A stretch of 59,102 nucleotides of DNA from an uncultured Sutterella sp. (GTDB taxonomy: Bacteria > Pseudomonadota > Gammaproteobacteria > Burkholderiales > Burkholderiaceae_F). How positions within the stretch are numbered: the first letter of the stretch is position 1; each line of letters begins with the position of its first letter. The notes beneath the pieces are model-generated. The model did not search any database. It saw only the letters and a list, made by a program, of their open reading frames with translations, and was not told where the DNA came from. The DNA is taken from NCBI GenBank assembly GCA_900542805.1, contig UQOW01000010.1, forward strand, positions 1 through 59,102, read 5' to 3'. This document shows, piece by piece, positions 41,846 to 50,322 of the stretch. Made by a program: the position numbers and the translations under genes.

Positions 41846-42150
41846 GTGTGCGGTTTCCGAGAAGACGGCGCCGACACACCCGGTCAGAGGGGAATCGTAC
41901 TCATCGATGAGCAAAACAAGGGAATGCATGGGCTGAGCACACATCCAGGCGGATGTTTAGCTGACAAGACGCAAAGAACTACCCGAATCGAAATCCCGGT
42001 ACGCCGAAGGACGCTGTTAGCGCTGAGACCAACTTGTAGTCAAACTCGTCGATGCAGGTGACGTTTTTGACATAAACCGGATTGCTCAGGCGCAATCTTT
42101 TCAAAGAGGCTATCCCCGGGGGTAATGCTTTCAATTGGTCTGTGACGAAC
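41846..42150 (+). pseudogene. Possible remnant of an ATPase gene
   Basis: One frame reads GADTPGQRGIVLIDE, which looks like a Walker B segment of an AAA_21/SMC-like ATPase. Another frame, further on, reads VVKLVDAGDVFDINRIAQAQ before a stop at about 42120. Neither frame has an intact gene. Apart from these traces and a CTGTCA/TGACAG hairpin at 42180-42199, the 478 bases between cysE and putP hold nothing I can support. Confidence 0.3.
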
Positions 42151-42233
42151 AGAACAAAAGCCCGAAGCGAGTTTGCGAAACTGTCAGGGGAGACTGACAG
42201 CGCATTTCCCGAGACATAAGCGCCTTAGGAAGG

Positions 42234-42270
42234 AAAAAGGGCAACACCCCGGGGAATATGGCCCCTTTTT
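42234..42270 (-). terminator. Terminator of putP
   Basis: On the minus strand AAAAAGGGGC (42270-42261) pairs with GCCCTTTTT (42242-42234), with a CCCCGGGG-containing loop. The A/T symmetry allows function in both directions. Confidence 0.65.
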
Positions 42271-42288
42271 CGCGGTATCGGAAATCGA

Positions 42289-43770
42289 TTATAGGTCGTG
42301 AACCGCTGTTGCGACCGTCTCGAAGTTTTTCTTCATATCGTCAGAGGGTTCTTCTGTCATCAGGCTGACGACAAAGATGGCGATACTCGCGAGGATAAAG
42401 CCCGGAAGGATCTCATACAGACCGAACCAAGCAAAGTGATGCCAAATCAGGACGGTTGCCGCGCCGACAACCATGCCGGCTAAGGCCCCGCTCCGATTCA
42501 TACGCTTCCACCACAACCCGATGAGAATCACCGGTCCGAAGGCGGCTCCGAACCCTGCCCAAGCGTAACTGACGAGTCCGAAAACAAGACTGTTGGGATC
42601 AAGAGCAATGAGAATGGCAATCAAAGCAATCAAAAGCACCATGCCGCGCCCGAAGCACATGAGTTCGAACTGCGAAGCCTTCGGACGGAGGAAAACGCGG
42701 TAAAAGTCTTCCGTGAGCGTTGATGAGCACACGAGCAGTTGGCACGAGAGCGTCGACATGACGGCGGCCAGGACGGCAGACATCAAAATGCCGGCAATCC
42801 AGGGATTAAAGAGAACTTGTGCCAAGATGATGAAAATACGCTCATTGTTTTCGGCAACCGGCCCGACTAAATCGGTATGTTCGGCAAAGAAGGCCGCGCC
42901 GAAAAAACCCACGGAAACGGCACCGGCAAGCGAGAAAATCATCCACATGATGGAAATTCGGCGGGCGTTGGGAAGAACGCGAACCGATTCGGCTGCCATG
43001 AAGCGTACGAGAATGTGCGGCTGCCCGAAGTATCCCAGACCCCAGGCCAGGAGACTGACGATACCGACGACGGTCTGCCCTTTCATGAGATTAATCATGT
43101 TCGGGTCAATGGAAACGACACGGTCGACGGTGGCGGAAAACCCGCCCAAATCGCTCATGACGACAATCGGAGTGATTACCAGTGCTAAGCACATGAGCGA
43201 TGCTTGGATCGCATCGGTCCAGCTGACGGCTAAAAACCCTCCGATAAAGACATAGGCAATCGTTGCGGCGGCCCCGAGCCAGATGGCCGTCGAGTAGGGC
43301 ATGTCAAACGTGCTTTCAAACAGACGAGCCCCGGCAACCATGCCGCTTGAACAGTAAATCGTAAAGAAAATCAAAATGACGATGGCCGAGATGATGCGAA
43401 GCCACCGGCTTGTGTCATTGAAGCGATGTGTGAAAAAGTCCGGGAGTGTGAGCGAGTTGTGCTCAAGTTCCGTATAAAGACGCAACCGAGCGGAAACCAG
43501 GCGCCAATTAAAGTACGTGCCGAGTGTAAGTCCGATGGCAATCCAACTTTCGCAAAGACCGGCGGCGTATGCTGCCCCGGGAACCCCCATTAAAAGCCAG
43601 CCGCTCATGTCGCTTGCGCCGACAGAGAGCGCCGTAATGACACCGCCGACGCGTCTGCCGCCCAAGATATAGTCGTTGAAATTTCGCGTATAGAAGTAGG
43701 CGCAAAACCCCAAGGTAATCATTAAAAACAAATATCCGCAAAATGTAACGGCAATCGGATTGTCAAACAT
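42289..43770 (-). CDS. putP: Sodium/proline symporter PutP
   Basis: The 493-residue SSS-family carrier has about 13 membrane segments. PutP marks are YFYTRNFNDYILGGRRVGG, ALSVGASDMSGWLLMGVPGA, WRLVSARLRLYTE and the sodium-site region SGMVAGARLFESTF. It imports proline as nutrient or osmoprotectant. Monocistronic, divergent from an aldehyde dehydrogenase gene; no putA is in the window. Confidence 0.93.
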   Translation of the reverse strand: MFDNPIAVTFCGYLFLMITLGFCAYFYTRNFNDYILGGRRVGGVITALSVGASDMSGWLLMGVPGAAYAAGLCESWIAIGLTLGTYFNWRLVSARLRLYTELEHNSLTLPDFFTHRFNDTSRWLRIISAIVILIFFTIYCSSGMVAGARLFESTFDMPYSTAIWLGAAATIAYVFIGGFLAVSWTDAIQASLMCLALVITPIVVMSDLGGFSATVDRVVSIDPNMINLMKGQTVVGIVSLLAWGLGYFGQPHILVRFMAAESVRVLPNARRISIMWMIFSLAGAVSVGFFGAAFFAEHTDLVGPVAENNERIFIILAQVLFNPWIAGILMSAVLAAVMSTLSCQLLVCSSTLTEDFYRVFLRPKASQFELMCFGRGMVLLIALIAILIALDPNSLVFGLVSYAWAGFGAAFGPVILIGLWWKRMNRSGALAGMVVGAATVLIWHHFAWFGLYEILPGFILASIAIFVVSLMTEEPSDDMKKNFETVATAVHDL

Positions 43771-43861
43771 GGCGTACGCTCGTAAAGTATGGAGGCAGGA
43801 TAAGATACCTACTCCGATGAACGAAAAAAATCATTTTACGCTGAGGAGGGAATGAGGCCTT

Positions 43862-45274
43862 GTGAAGACGGGAAATATCTCTCAAAAAGAATTAACAGCG
43901 TTGTTTAAAAACCAAAAAACAGCATTTCTGGCCTCCGGTCGGGAAGATTGGTCGGATAGGCGTCGGCGACTTGTGCGCTTGCGTGAACTGATCTCAGGCA
44001 ATGCCGATTGTCTGGCGCAGGCCGTTTCCGAGGATTTTCACGGAAAACCCGTTGAGGAGGTCTATCTCGCAGAAATCTCCCAAATTCTCTCGGAAATCGA
44101 TTTGATGCTCGCGCAAGGTCCTGTTTGGTCTCGGATGCGACGCGTAAGAACGCCTTGGATGTTTTTTCCGGCGACAAGTTCTCTTTGTCCGGCCCCGCGC
44201 GGAGTAATCGGTGTTCTCGGGGCTTGGAACTATCCGCTTGCTATCAGTCTGACACCGGTTATCGATGCGCTGGCAGCCGGGAACCGTGTTCTCATGAAAC
44301 TGCCGGAGCGAAGTCCGAAAACGTCAGCGCTTTTAGCCGAACTTGTTAATTGCGCGTTTGATGCAACGGAGTTGGCTGCGATCAGCGGCGGACCGGATCT
44401 GGCGCAGGAATTTACACGGCTTCCGTTTAATCTACTGGTGTATACGGGAGGAGGCGTTGTCGGCCGGGCTGTGATGCGAGAGGCTTCGGCCCATCTGACA
44501 CCGGTTCTTTTGGAACTCGGTGGAAAAAGTCAGACGCTTGTAGCCCGGGGTGCGGACTATGCGCATGCCGCGCGACGCATCCTGGTCGGAAAACTCCTTA
44601 ATGCCGGCCAGACCTGTATTGCTCCCGATGTCGTTCGAGTTCACCGAGAGGATCTCGCGTCGTTTCTTGCTGAGCTTAAAATCCAAGCACGCCACCTTTG
44701 CCCCGATCCGCGGGCTCTTTCGGCGTTGATTGATTTGCGTCATGCGCGTCACGTTGCCGGTTTATTAAAAGAGGTCGTTGACCTCGGCGCGTCGTACGAG
44801 GAAATCGTGCCGGCAGTTGCAGGAGATTTGTTGCGACCTGCCCTTGTGGCCGTCATCAATCCGCCTGCCGATAGTCGTCTCGCGCGCGAGGAAATTTTCG
44901 GCCCGATTCTTGTTCTTGCGTCTTATACGGACATTGACCGAGAAATCGCACAATTAAGAGCGCTTGAAGAAACGCCCTTAGCGCTTTATTGGTTTGATAC
45001 GGATCAAAGACGTATTGAGCGCGTTTCTCAAACGGTGCCCTGCGGCGGAATAACCGTCAACGACACGCTCTTGCATTACGCCCAAAATCGACTTCCGTTC
45101 GGTGGCGTCGGTTCGTGCGGTATGGGCGCCTATCACGGGAAAGCCGGTTTTGACGCGATGAGTCGAACGACACCGGTTTTTCATCAGTCGCCTTTTTCCG
45201 GATTCGGATGGCTCGATCCCCCGTATTCGACAACGGCCAAACGCGTATTGAATTTTTTAGTGAGGAAAGCATGA
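43862..45274 (+). CDS. Aldehyde dehydrogenase, coniferyl-aldehyde-dehydrogenase type
   Basis: The 470-residue NAD(P)-dependent enzyme belongs to the class 3-like branch. It has GVIGVLGAWNYPLAISLTP, GGG-type nucleotide loop YTGGGVVGRAV, catalytic Glu in LLELGGKSQTLV and catalytic Cys in LNAGQTCIAPDVV. The C terminus (RLPFGGVGSCGMGAYHGKAGFD) is typical. It starts at GTG 43862; AGGAGG lies 14 bases before it and GAGG closer. The stop overlaps the next ATG, so it is coupled to a flavin reductase-like gene. The physiological aldehyde is unknown. Confidence 0.87.
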   Translation: MKTGNISQKELTALFKNQKTAFLASGREDWSDRRRRLVRLRELISGNADCLAQAVSEDFHGKPVEEVYLAEISQILSEIDLMLAQGPVWSRMRRVRTPWMFFPATSSLCPAPRGVIGVLGAWNYPLAISLTPVIDALAAGNRVLMKLPERSPKTSALLAELVNCAFDATELAAISGGPDLAQEFTRLPFNLLVYTGGGVVGRAVMREASAHLTPVLLELGGKSQTLVARGADYAHAARRILVGKLLNAGQTCIAPDVVRVHREDLASFLAELKIQARHLCPDPRALSALIDLRHARHVAGLLKEVVDLGASYEEIVPAVAGDLLRPALVAVINPPADSRLAREEIFGPILVLASYTDIDREIAQLRALEETPLALYWFDTDQRRIERVSQTVPCGGITVNDTLLHYAQNRLPFGGVGSCGMGAYHGKAGFDAMSRTTPVFHQSPFSGFGWLDPPYSTTAKRVLNFLVRKA

Positions 45275-45852
45275 TTGATACGAATACCATTGTGCCGGTT
45301 GACCCGGCTAAGGTCTATCGACTCCTGAATATCGGTCCTACCACCGTCGTTTCCGCCGCATTTGACGGTAAGACCGACGCTTTGGCCGCTGCCTGGGCGT
45401 GTAACTTGGATTTAATGCCCTGCAAAGCGACGGTTGTCATCGATAAATCCCACTACACACGCACTCTAATCGAAAAAAGCGGCTACTTTGCGCTGCAGTT
45501 GCCGACGGTATCGATTGCCAAGACCGTTCTGGCGCTCGGCAGTATCAGTGAAAACGATGACCCTGAAAAACTCAAGCACGCGGGGGCGACTGTCTTTTAC
45601 CAAGACGGATTTGATATTCCGCTTCTTTCCGGGTGCGCGGCTTGGATGATTTTCCGAGTCATTCCGAATGAATTTAACGAAAAGACCTATGACCTATTTA
45701 CCGGCGAGTGTGTAGCCGCCTGGTCCGATACCCGAGTCTTCCGTGACGGGCATTATCACTTTGAGACAGCTCCCGATGACATGCGCACGCTGCACTACGT
45801 CGCAGGCGGGCATTTTTACACCATCGGAAGGTCCGTCGAGGTAGCGCTCTGA
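45271..45852 (+). CDS. Flavin reductase-like FMN-binding protein
   Basis: The 193-residue protein matches the flavin reductase-like/flavoredoxin fold (PTTVVSAAFDGKTDALAAAW, CKATVVIDKSHYTRTLIEKS, FALQLPT). Such proteins bind FMN and pass electrons or reduce flavin with NAD(P)H. The ATG at 45271 overlaps the dehydrogenase stop (ATGA), indicating translational coupling. Confidence 0.85.
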   Translation: MIDTNTIVPVDPAKVYRLLNIGPTTVVSAAFDGKTDALAAAWACNLDLMPCKATVVIDKSHYTRTLIEKSGYFALQLPTVSIAKTVLALGSISENDDPEKLKHAGATVFYQDGFDIPLLSGCAAWMIFRVIPNEFNEKTYDLFTGECVAAWSDTRVFRDGHYHFETAPDDMRTLHYVAGGHFYTIGRSVEVAL

Positions 45853-45872
45853 AGCGGACGACATTACTAAAA

Positions 45873-45904
45873 GCCGCCCGCAACACGGGACTGTGGCGGG
45901 CGGT
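45873..45904. terminator. GC-rich hairpin between convergent genes
   Basis: GCCGCCCGC (45873-45881) pairs with GCGGGCGGT (45896-45904). No T tract follows on either strand, so it may work with Rho or as an RNA 3' guard for the flavin reductase and guaB transcripts. Confidence 0.45.
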
Positions 45905-45938
45905 CAAGGCAGGCAAGCTCCTTGTCGCTTGAATCGAC

Positions 45939-47405
45939 TTAATTTTCCTGACGGTAGTTCGGAGCTTCTTTCGTAATCTTGACGTCGTGCACGTGGCTTT
46001 CACGCCAGCCGGCGGCCGTGATTTCCACAAATTCAGCCTTCTCACGCATCTGATCGATGGTCCGGCATCCGCAGTAACCCATGGCACTGCGCAGTCCCCC
46101 TGCCATCTGGTACAGAATCGTCAACACCGATCCCTTGTAGGGCACCATACCTTCGATACCTTCGGGCACGAGCTTGTTGATGTTTCCGGAGTTGTTATCC
46201 TGGAAATACCGGTCGGCCGAGCCCTTGAACATGGCGCCGAGCGAACCCATTCCGCGGTAGGATTTGTAGGAACGTCCTTGATATAGAATGATTTCTCCGG
46301 GGGCTTCCTCGGTACCGGCAAGCATGCCGCCCATCATCACGGTATTGGCGCCGGCAGCAAAGGCTTTGGCAATGTCGCCCGAGAATCGGATACCGCCGTC
46401 GGCAATAAGGGGGATGTCCGTGTCTTTAAGGGCTTCGGCCACGTTACTGATGGCCGTAATCTGCGGGACGCCGACACCGGCCACGATACGTGTCGTGCAA
46501 ATGGAGCCCGGTCCGATACCGACCTTGACGGCATCGACGCCGCAATCGGCAAGAGCCTTAGCTGCCGCTGCCGTCGCAATGTTGCCGCCGACGACCTGAA
46601 GATTCGGGTAGTGTTCCTTGACCCAGCGGACACGCTGCAAAACGCCTTCGGAGTGCCCGTGCGCCGTATCCACGACGACAACGTCGACTCCGGCTGCGAC
46701 GAGTTTTTCCAGGCGATCTTCCGTGCCGGCTCCGACACCGATTGAAGCACCGACTAAAAGTTTTCCGTCTTTGTCTTTGGCCGCATTGGGATGCTCGGTC
46801 GCCTTAACAATGTCTTTGACGGTAATGAGCCCCTTGAGGTTAAAGTTGCCGTCGACAACAAGAACGCGCTCTAAGCGATGTTCGTGCATCAGGCGTTTGG
46901 CCTCGTCAAGGGAACTTCCTTCCCGAATCGTCACGAGGCGCTCTTTCGGGGTCATGACCTCTTTGACGGGTAAATTCATGCGTGTTTCAAAGCGAAGGTC
47001 CCGGTTGGTGACAATGCCGAGAACCTGTTGACCTTGAACAACGGGAACGCCGCTGATCTTGTGTTCGGCGCACATGGCAATCACGTCACCGATCAGCATG
47101 TCGGGGTCAACCGTAATCGGGTCGCCGACAATGCCTGCTTCGTGGCGTTTGACGCGAGCCACTTCCCGAGCCTGCTGCTCGGGTGCCATATTCTTGTGGA
47201 TGATGCCGATGCCGCCTTCTTGGGCCATGGCAATCGCAAGGGTGGCTTCGGTGACCGTATCCATAGCCGCCGAGAGCATCGGAAGGTTCAGGGTGATTTT
47301 GCGTGTTAAACGGGACTTTAATTGCACGTCGCGCGGCAGAACGCAGGAGTGGGCCGGGACGAGCAGAACATCATCGAAGGTGAGAGCTTTTTGCAGAAGG
47401 CGCAT
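45939..47405 (-). CDS. guaB: Inosine-5'-monophosphate dehydrogenase
   Basis: The 488-residue enzyme (same length as E. coli) oxidises IMP to XMP. The start ATG at 47405 (MRLLQKALTFDDVLLVPAHS) is that of the family. Two CBS domains (about 95-205) interrupt the barrel. The catalytic loop GIGPGSICTTRIVAGVGVPQ has the nucleophilic Cys, and the flap has SYRGMGSLGAM. guaA is not adjacent on the downstream side, where the genes are convergent. Confidence 0.96.
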   Translation of the reverse strand: MRLLQKALTFDDVLLVPAHSCVLPRDVQLKSRLTRKITLNLPMLSAAMDTVTEATLAIAMAQEGGIGIIHKNMAPEQQAREVARVKRHEAGIVGDPITVDPDMLIGDVIAMCAEHKISGVPVVQGQQVLGIVTNRDLRFETRMNLPVKEVMTPKERLVTIREGSSLDEAKRLMHEHRLERVLVVDGNFNLKGLITVKDIVKATEHPNAAKDKDGKLLVGASIGVGAGTEDRLEKLVAAGVDVVVVDTAHGHSEGVLQRVRWVKEHYPNLQVVGGNIATAAAAKALADCGVDAVKVGIGPGSICTTRIVAGVGVPQITAISNVAEALKDTDIPLIADGGIRFSGDIAKAFAAGANTVMMGGMLAGTEEAPGEIILYQGRSYKSYRGMGSLGAMFKGSADRYFQDNNSGNINKLVPEGIEGMVPYKGSVLTILYQMAGGLRSAMGYCGCRTIDQMREKAEFVEITAAGWRESHVHDVKITKEAPNYRQEN

Positions 47406-47460
47406 GAGAGAACCCCAGAAAAGAATAAAGGCAGAAGATTCAAGGCCTAATCGGGGTTTT

Positions 47461-47495
47461 GCTAACCCCCGTTCGGCGGTTAGCGCCGCATTATA
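47461..47495 (-). promoter_or_regulatory. guaB promoter -10 and 5' hairpin
   Basis: On the minus strand TATAAT (47495-47490) is followed seven bases later by GCTAACC..GGTTAGC (47484-47461), a perfect 7-bp stem. The transcript would begin at or in this hairpin. No good -35 is seen, suggesting help from an activator. Confidence 0.45.
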
Positions 47496-47538
47496 CCGTG
47501 GACGGTTGCCTCCGTGTTTCGACGACACGTAAAAAATG

Positions 47539-47561
47539 TTTTCCACAGAATCTGTGGAGAG
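47539..47561. promoter_or_regulatory. Inverted DnaA-box-like dyad upstream of guaB
   Basis: TCCACAGA A TCTGTGGA (47542-47558) is a perfect dyad. Its arms extend to TTTTCCACA (one mismatch from the DnaA box TTATCCACA) and, on the other strand, CTCTCCACA (two mismatches). It lies about 55 bases upstream of the guaB start point. In E. coli the gua operon is reported to respond to DnaA. Confidence 0.4.
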
Positions 47562-47634
47562 AGAACTAGTTTTCCAATACCGACTCTTTCAGACCGTTGA
47601 TTTTATTGGAGTGCTTAATAAATAGGCACGAAAA

Positions 47635-47946
47635 CTACTTGACAAGTTGGCGTTTTCCGCCGTGCCTTGCCAGGAGGGCCTTAGCGTGTTTTTCACTCTT
47701 TTGGGCACGTAAACGGCGCGCCTCGACCCTGTTAATAACTAAGGGTGTGGCTATGTCGATGCGATCGCCCGAGCGTAAGACCGTTTCGGGGGCAGCGCTA
47801 TGACACCATAGCCCCGTTGTCTCACGGGAAAACGAAAGGTTCAGGTGTTTGAGTGCTGCCGCGAGGGTGGTGCCTTCCGGTACTGTGAGATTGCTTAAAA
47901 CGGCCTGTTTGGTCGTCGAATCGATTCGGGCAACGGTAATGAGCAT
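47635..47946 (-). CDS. rnfH: RnfH family ubiquitin-like protein
   Basis: The 103-residue protein has the beta-grasp pattern of the UPF0125/RnfH family (VPEGTTLAAALKHL, then LRSGDRIDIATPLVIN and RRLRAQKSEKHA). Its function is unknown. It is divergent from smpB across 49 bases. In many relatives ratA lies between them; here it is absent. Confidence 0.85.
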   Translation of the reverse strand: MLITVARIDSTTKQAVLSNLTVPEGTTLAAALKHLNLSFSRETTGLWCHSAAPETVLRSGDRIDIATPLVINRVEARRLRAQKSEKHAKALLARHGGKRQLVK

Positions 47947-47995
47947 GACGCGCTTGCTTTAAAATGCAGGGAAACTCTTTGATGGACGAATTTTA

Positions 47996-48481
47996 ATGGC
48001 TGGACCGATTAAAAACAGACGAGCGACGTTCGATTATTTTATCGAGGAGCGCTTTGAAGCCGGATTGGTACTTCGCGGGTGGGAAGTCAAAAGCGTGCGG
48101 GCCGGTCGGGCGACGATTAATCTGGCGCACGTGTACGTCAGAGACGGGGAATTGTTTCTTTGCAATGCCCACATGACGCCGGCCGATCAAATCAGCACGC
48201 ACGAAAAGCCCGAGATGAGCCGTACCCGTAAGCTTTTGATGCACAAGAGGGAAATCGAGCGCCTAATCGGCAAGGTCGAGCGCGCCGGGTACGCTCTGGT
48301 CCCTTTGGATTTACACTTTAAAAATAACCGCGTCAAACTCGCCCTGGCGCTGGCTCGCGGCAAAAAGGCTTTTGAAAAGCGCAACGATCAAAGTAAAAAA
48401 GAATGGAAGCGCACGCAAGAGCGCATTATGAAAAACGACATGACGCGGGGTAAACCTCGTCAGAACTACAAAGATGTCTGA
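47996..48481 (+). CDS. smpB: SsrA-binding protein SmpB
   Basis: The 161-residue protein delivers tmRNA to stalled ribosomes. It has KNRRATFDYFIEERFEAGLVLRGWEVKSVR-type core (seen in pieces around GWEVKSVRAGRATI), HMTPADQISTH and a basic C-terminal tail (RERIMKNDMTRGK-like). The Nudix gene overlaps its end by eight bases. Confidence 0.96.
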   Translation: MAGPIKNRRATFDYFIEERFEAGLVLRGWEVKSVRAGRATINLAHVYVRDGELFLCNAHMTPADQISTHEKPEMSRTRKLLMHKREIERLIGKVERAGYALVPLDLHFKNNRVKLALALARGKKAFEKRNDQSKKEWKRTQERIMKNDMTRGKPRQNYKDV

Positions 48482-49064
48482 TTGCAAAGATAAGATTGCG
48501 GGCGATGCGTCCCTCAAAGAAACCGTTCTCTCCGAGACGCTTTTATCGGGTAAAGATTCGTTTATTTCGCTTTATCGGCAGCAAGTGCGTCTGCCGAACG
48601 GTCAGGTTTCTCACCGGGACATTATCAGGCACCCCGGAGCTTGTGCCATTTTGGCAATCGATGAGAAGGACAACGTCATTCTCGAGCGTCAGTGGAGAGC
48701 GCCGATCGGACACGCCGTCTGGGAGATTCCGGCCGGAAAAATCGATACCGGCGAAGCCTCTCTTGTGTGTGCCAAGCGAGAACTGACGGAAGAAACGGGA
48801 CTCGTTGCCTCGGAGTGGACCTATTTGGGGACGCTACATAACGCCCTCGGGTACAGTAACGAGCATATCGACGTGTATTTGGCGCGCGGCTTTCGTCAGG
48901 GGGAGCGCCACTTAGATGCCAACGAGTTCTTAACGGTCGTTCGCATGCCGATTTCTCAAGTGCGCGCCATGGCCGTAGACGGCACGATTACCGATGCCAA
49001 AACCCTCGGGGCGCTTTTCTGGCTCGATGCACGGTTTCCCGAACTAAAGCGCAATGTCAAATAA
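48474..49064 (+). CDS. Nudix hydrolase, ADP-ribose pyrophosphatase type
   Basis: The 196-residue protein has a complete Nudix box, GKIDTGEASLVCAKRELTEE followed by TGL (Gx5Ex7REUxEExGU), preceded by HAVWEIPAG as in ADP-ribose diphosphatases. It probably cleaves ADP-ribose to AMP and ribose phosphate. It overlaps smpB at the start and the convergent nitroreductase gene by 21 bases at the end. Confidence 0.88.
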   Translation: MSDCKDKIAGDASLKETVLSETLLSGKDSFISLYRQQVRLPNGQVSHRDIIRHPGACAILAIDEKDNVILERQWRAPIGHAVWEIPAGKIDTGEASLVCAKRELTEETGLVASEWTYLGTLHNALGYSNEHIDVYLARGFRQGERHLDANEFLTVVRMPISQVRAMAVDGTITDAKTLGALFWLDARFPELKRNVK

Positions 49065-49736
49065 GGACGTAGGCTTGTAGCCGAGCGTCTGCGCACAAAG
49101 CGGCCGTTGACCGGCCGTAAGCCGTAAGGCTTTTCTAACGGTCTTCGGGTCAAAACTCATTCGGGCGAGGCACCGAATTGTAAGGACGGCGCACGCCAAG
49201 TACACGGCTTCGACTTTAGCTCCGACTTCAACAGCCGGTCCGTACGTTTTAAAAAAGTCGCGTAGCGCCGGGTCGCTTTCTTTCGATTTCACGCCGAAAA
49301 GACGTTTTAACGTATCGACGGCCGATCGGTGCGTTTCGATGGGATTGGCAACGTAAATCAAGTGAACCGGAGCACTTTCAATCAAGGGGTCCGTCAGGCA
49401 CACGTCTTTTCGGCAGTCCCTGTCGATTAAGAAAACCAAGGCTCTGCGAGTGTTATCCCAAAGCCAAACGCCGTTAGATTTAACCACATAGATGCTCACG
49501 CAATGCTTTTGCAGAACCGAGGGCGTCGTCCTTAAATCGTCCTTTTTGGCCAGGCGCCCGTCGGCTGCCCACAAAATCGTCGATAAGTCTTTGTCGTTGA
49601 TCGGATTATCGGAAAACTCATACCCCGAACGACGAGCCCGAAAGGCATCGCTCAGAGCGGCATTCAGACGAGCCGGTACCGGAAGGCTTCGAAGTATCTC
49701 ATCGGAGCCCTTTTTACCGGACGAAAAAACGCGCAT
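49044..49736 (-). CDS. SagB-like nitroreductase-family protein, copy A
   Basis: The 230-residue protein matches the SagB-type branch of FMN nitroreductases: ARRSGYEFSDNPINDKDLST with the FMN-phosphate Arg, ILWAADGR, then TTPSVLQKHCVSIYVVKSNGVWLWD and a C-terminal LGY. SagB enzymes oxidise thiazolines in peptide toxins, but stand-alone relatives have unknown substrates. It is last in a five-gene operon, 13 bases after copy B, to which it is a divergent paralogue. No cyclodehydratase or precursor peptide is near. Confidence 0.75.
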   Translation of the reverse strand: MRVFSSGKKGSDEILRSLPVPARLNAALSDAFRARRSGYEFSDNPINDKDLSTILWAADGRLAKKDDLRTTPSVLQKHCVSIYVVKSNGVWLWDNTRRALVFLIDRDCRKDVCLTDPLIESAPVHLIYVANPIETHRSAVDTLKRLFGVKSKESDPALRDFFKTYGPAVEVGAKVEAVYLACAVLTIRCLARMSFDPKTVRKALRLTAGQRPLCAQTLGYKPTSLFDIAL

Positions 49737-49749
49737 GCCAGGAGGTCCT

Positions 49750-50322
49750 TTACGCCGGATACCCGACCGTTAAGGCCATAATCGGCGTAAAGCGGCCGTC
49801 CGAACCCAAGAGCGGTGTGATGCGTGCCGGGTCGAAACTCGCGCGCGGGACACTTGCAAGTCCCAAGGCCGTGGCCGCAAGTTGGCCTGCCATTGTCATG
49901 CACCCGGTATCGACGCATAGGCACCGCTCAAAGCGTGTCTCGTTAATCTTCTCGCAACGCGTTGTATCGGCGGCAAAAAGGAGCGTCACCGGGGCTTTGG
50001 CCACGAAAAACTGACCGAGTGTGGTTTCGGAGCGCTTGTCCCCTTCGGCGGTTTGAATCAGCGACGTGTTCGGAGCGTCATAGAACCAAACGCCTTGCTG
50101 GTCGAAGACGAAAACGACAATTTCGCGGCAATCCATAGCCGAAGGAACGGTTCTAAGACCGGTTTCCGAACTGATTCCCGCCACCGACCATAGCAGTGTC
50201 GAGAGAAGGTCGGGGGAAAGGGGTTTGGCTGAAAACTCACGGTGTGAACGGCGTTTTCCGAGCGCTTGCGTGAGCGACGTGACCATCGGAATCGGATCGG
50301 GGAGTTTGACTGTTGTAGACAT
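49750..50322 (-). CDS. SagB-like nitroreductase-family protein, copy B
   Basis: The 190-residue paralogue of copy A has GKRRSHREFSAKPLSPDLLS, LLWSVAGIS, RTVPSAMDCREIVVFVFDQQG and a C-terminal ALTVGYPA. Its length is that of the minimal SagB-like fold. The ATG overlaps the stop of the upstream membrane-protein gene (TGATG), indicating coupling. The tandem arrangement suggests a heterodimer or successive reactions. Confidence 0.78.
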   Translation of the reverse strand: MSTTVKLPDPIPMVTSLTQALGKRRSHREFSAKPLSPDLLSTLLWSVAGISSETGLRTVPSAMDCREIVVFVFDQQGVWFYDAPNTSLIQTAEGDKRSETTLGQFFVAKAPVTLLFAADTTRCEKINETRFERCLCVDTGCMTMAGQLAATALGLASVPRASFDPARITPLLGSDGRFTPIMALTVGYPA

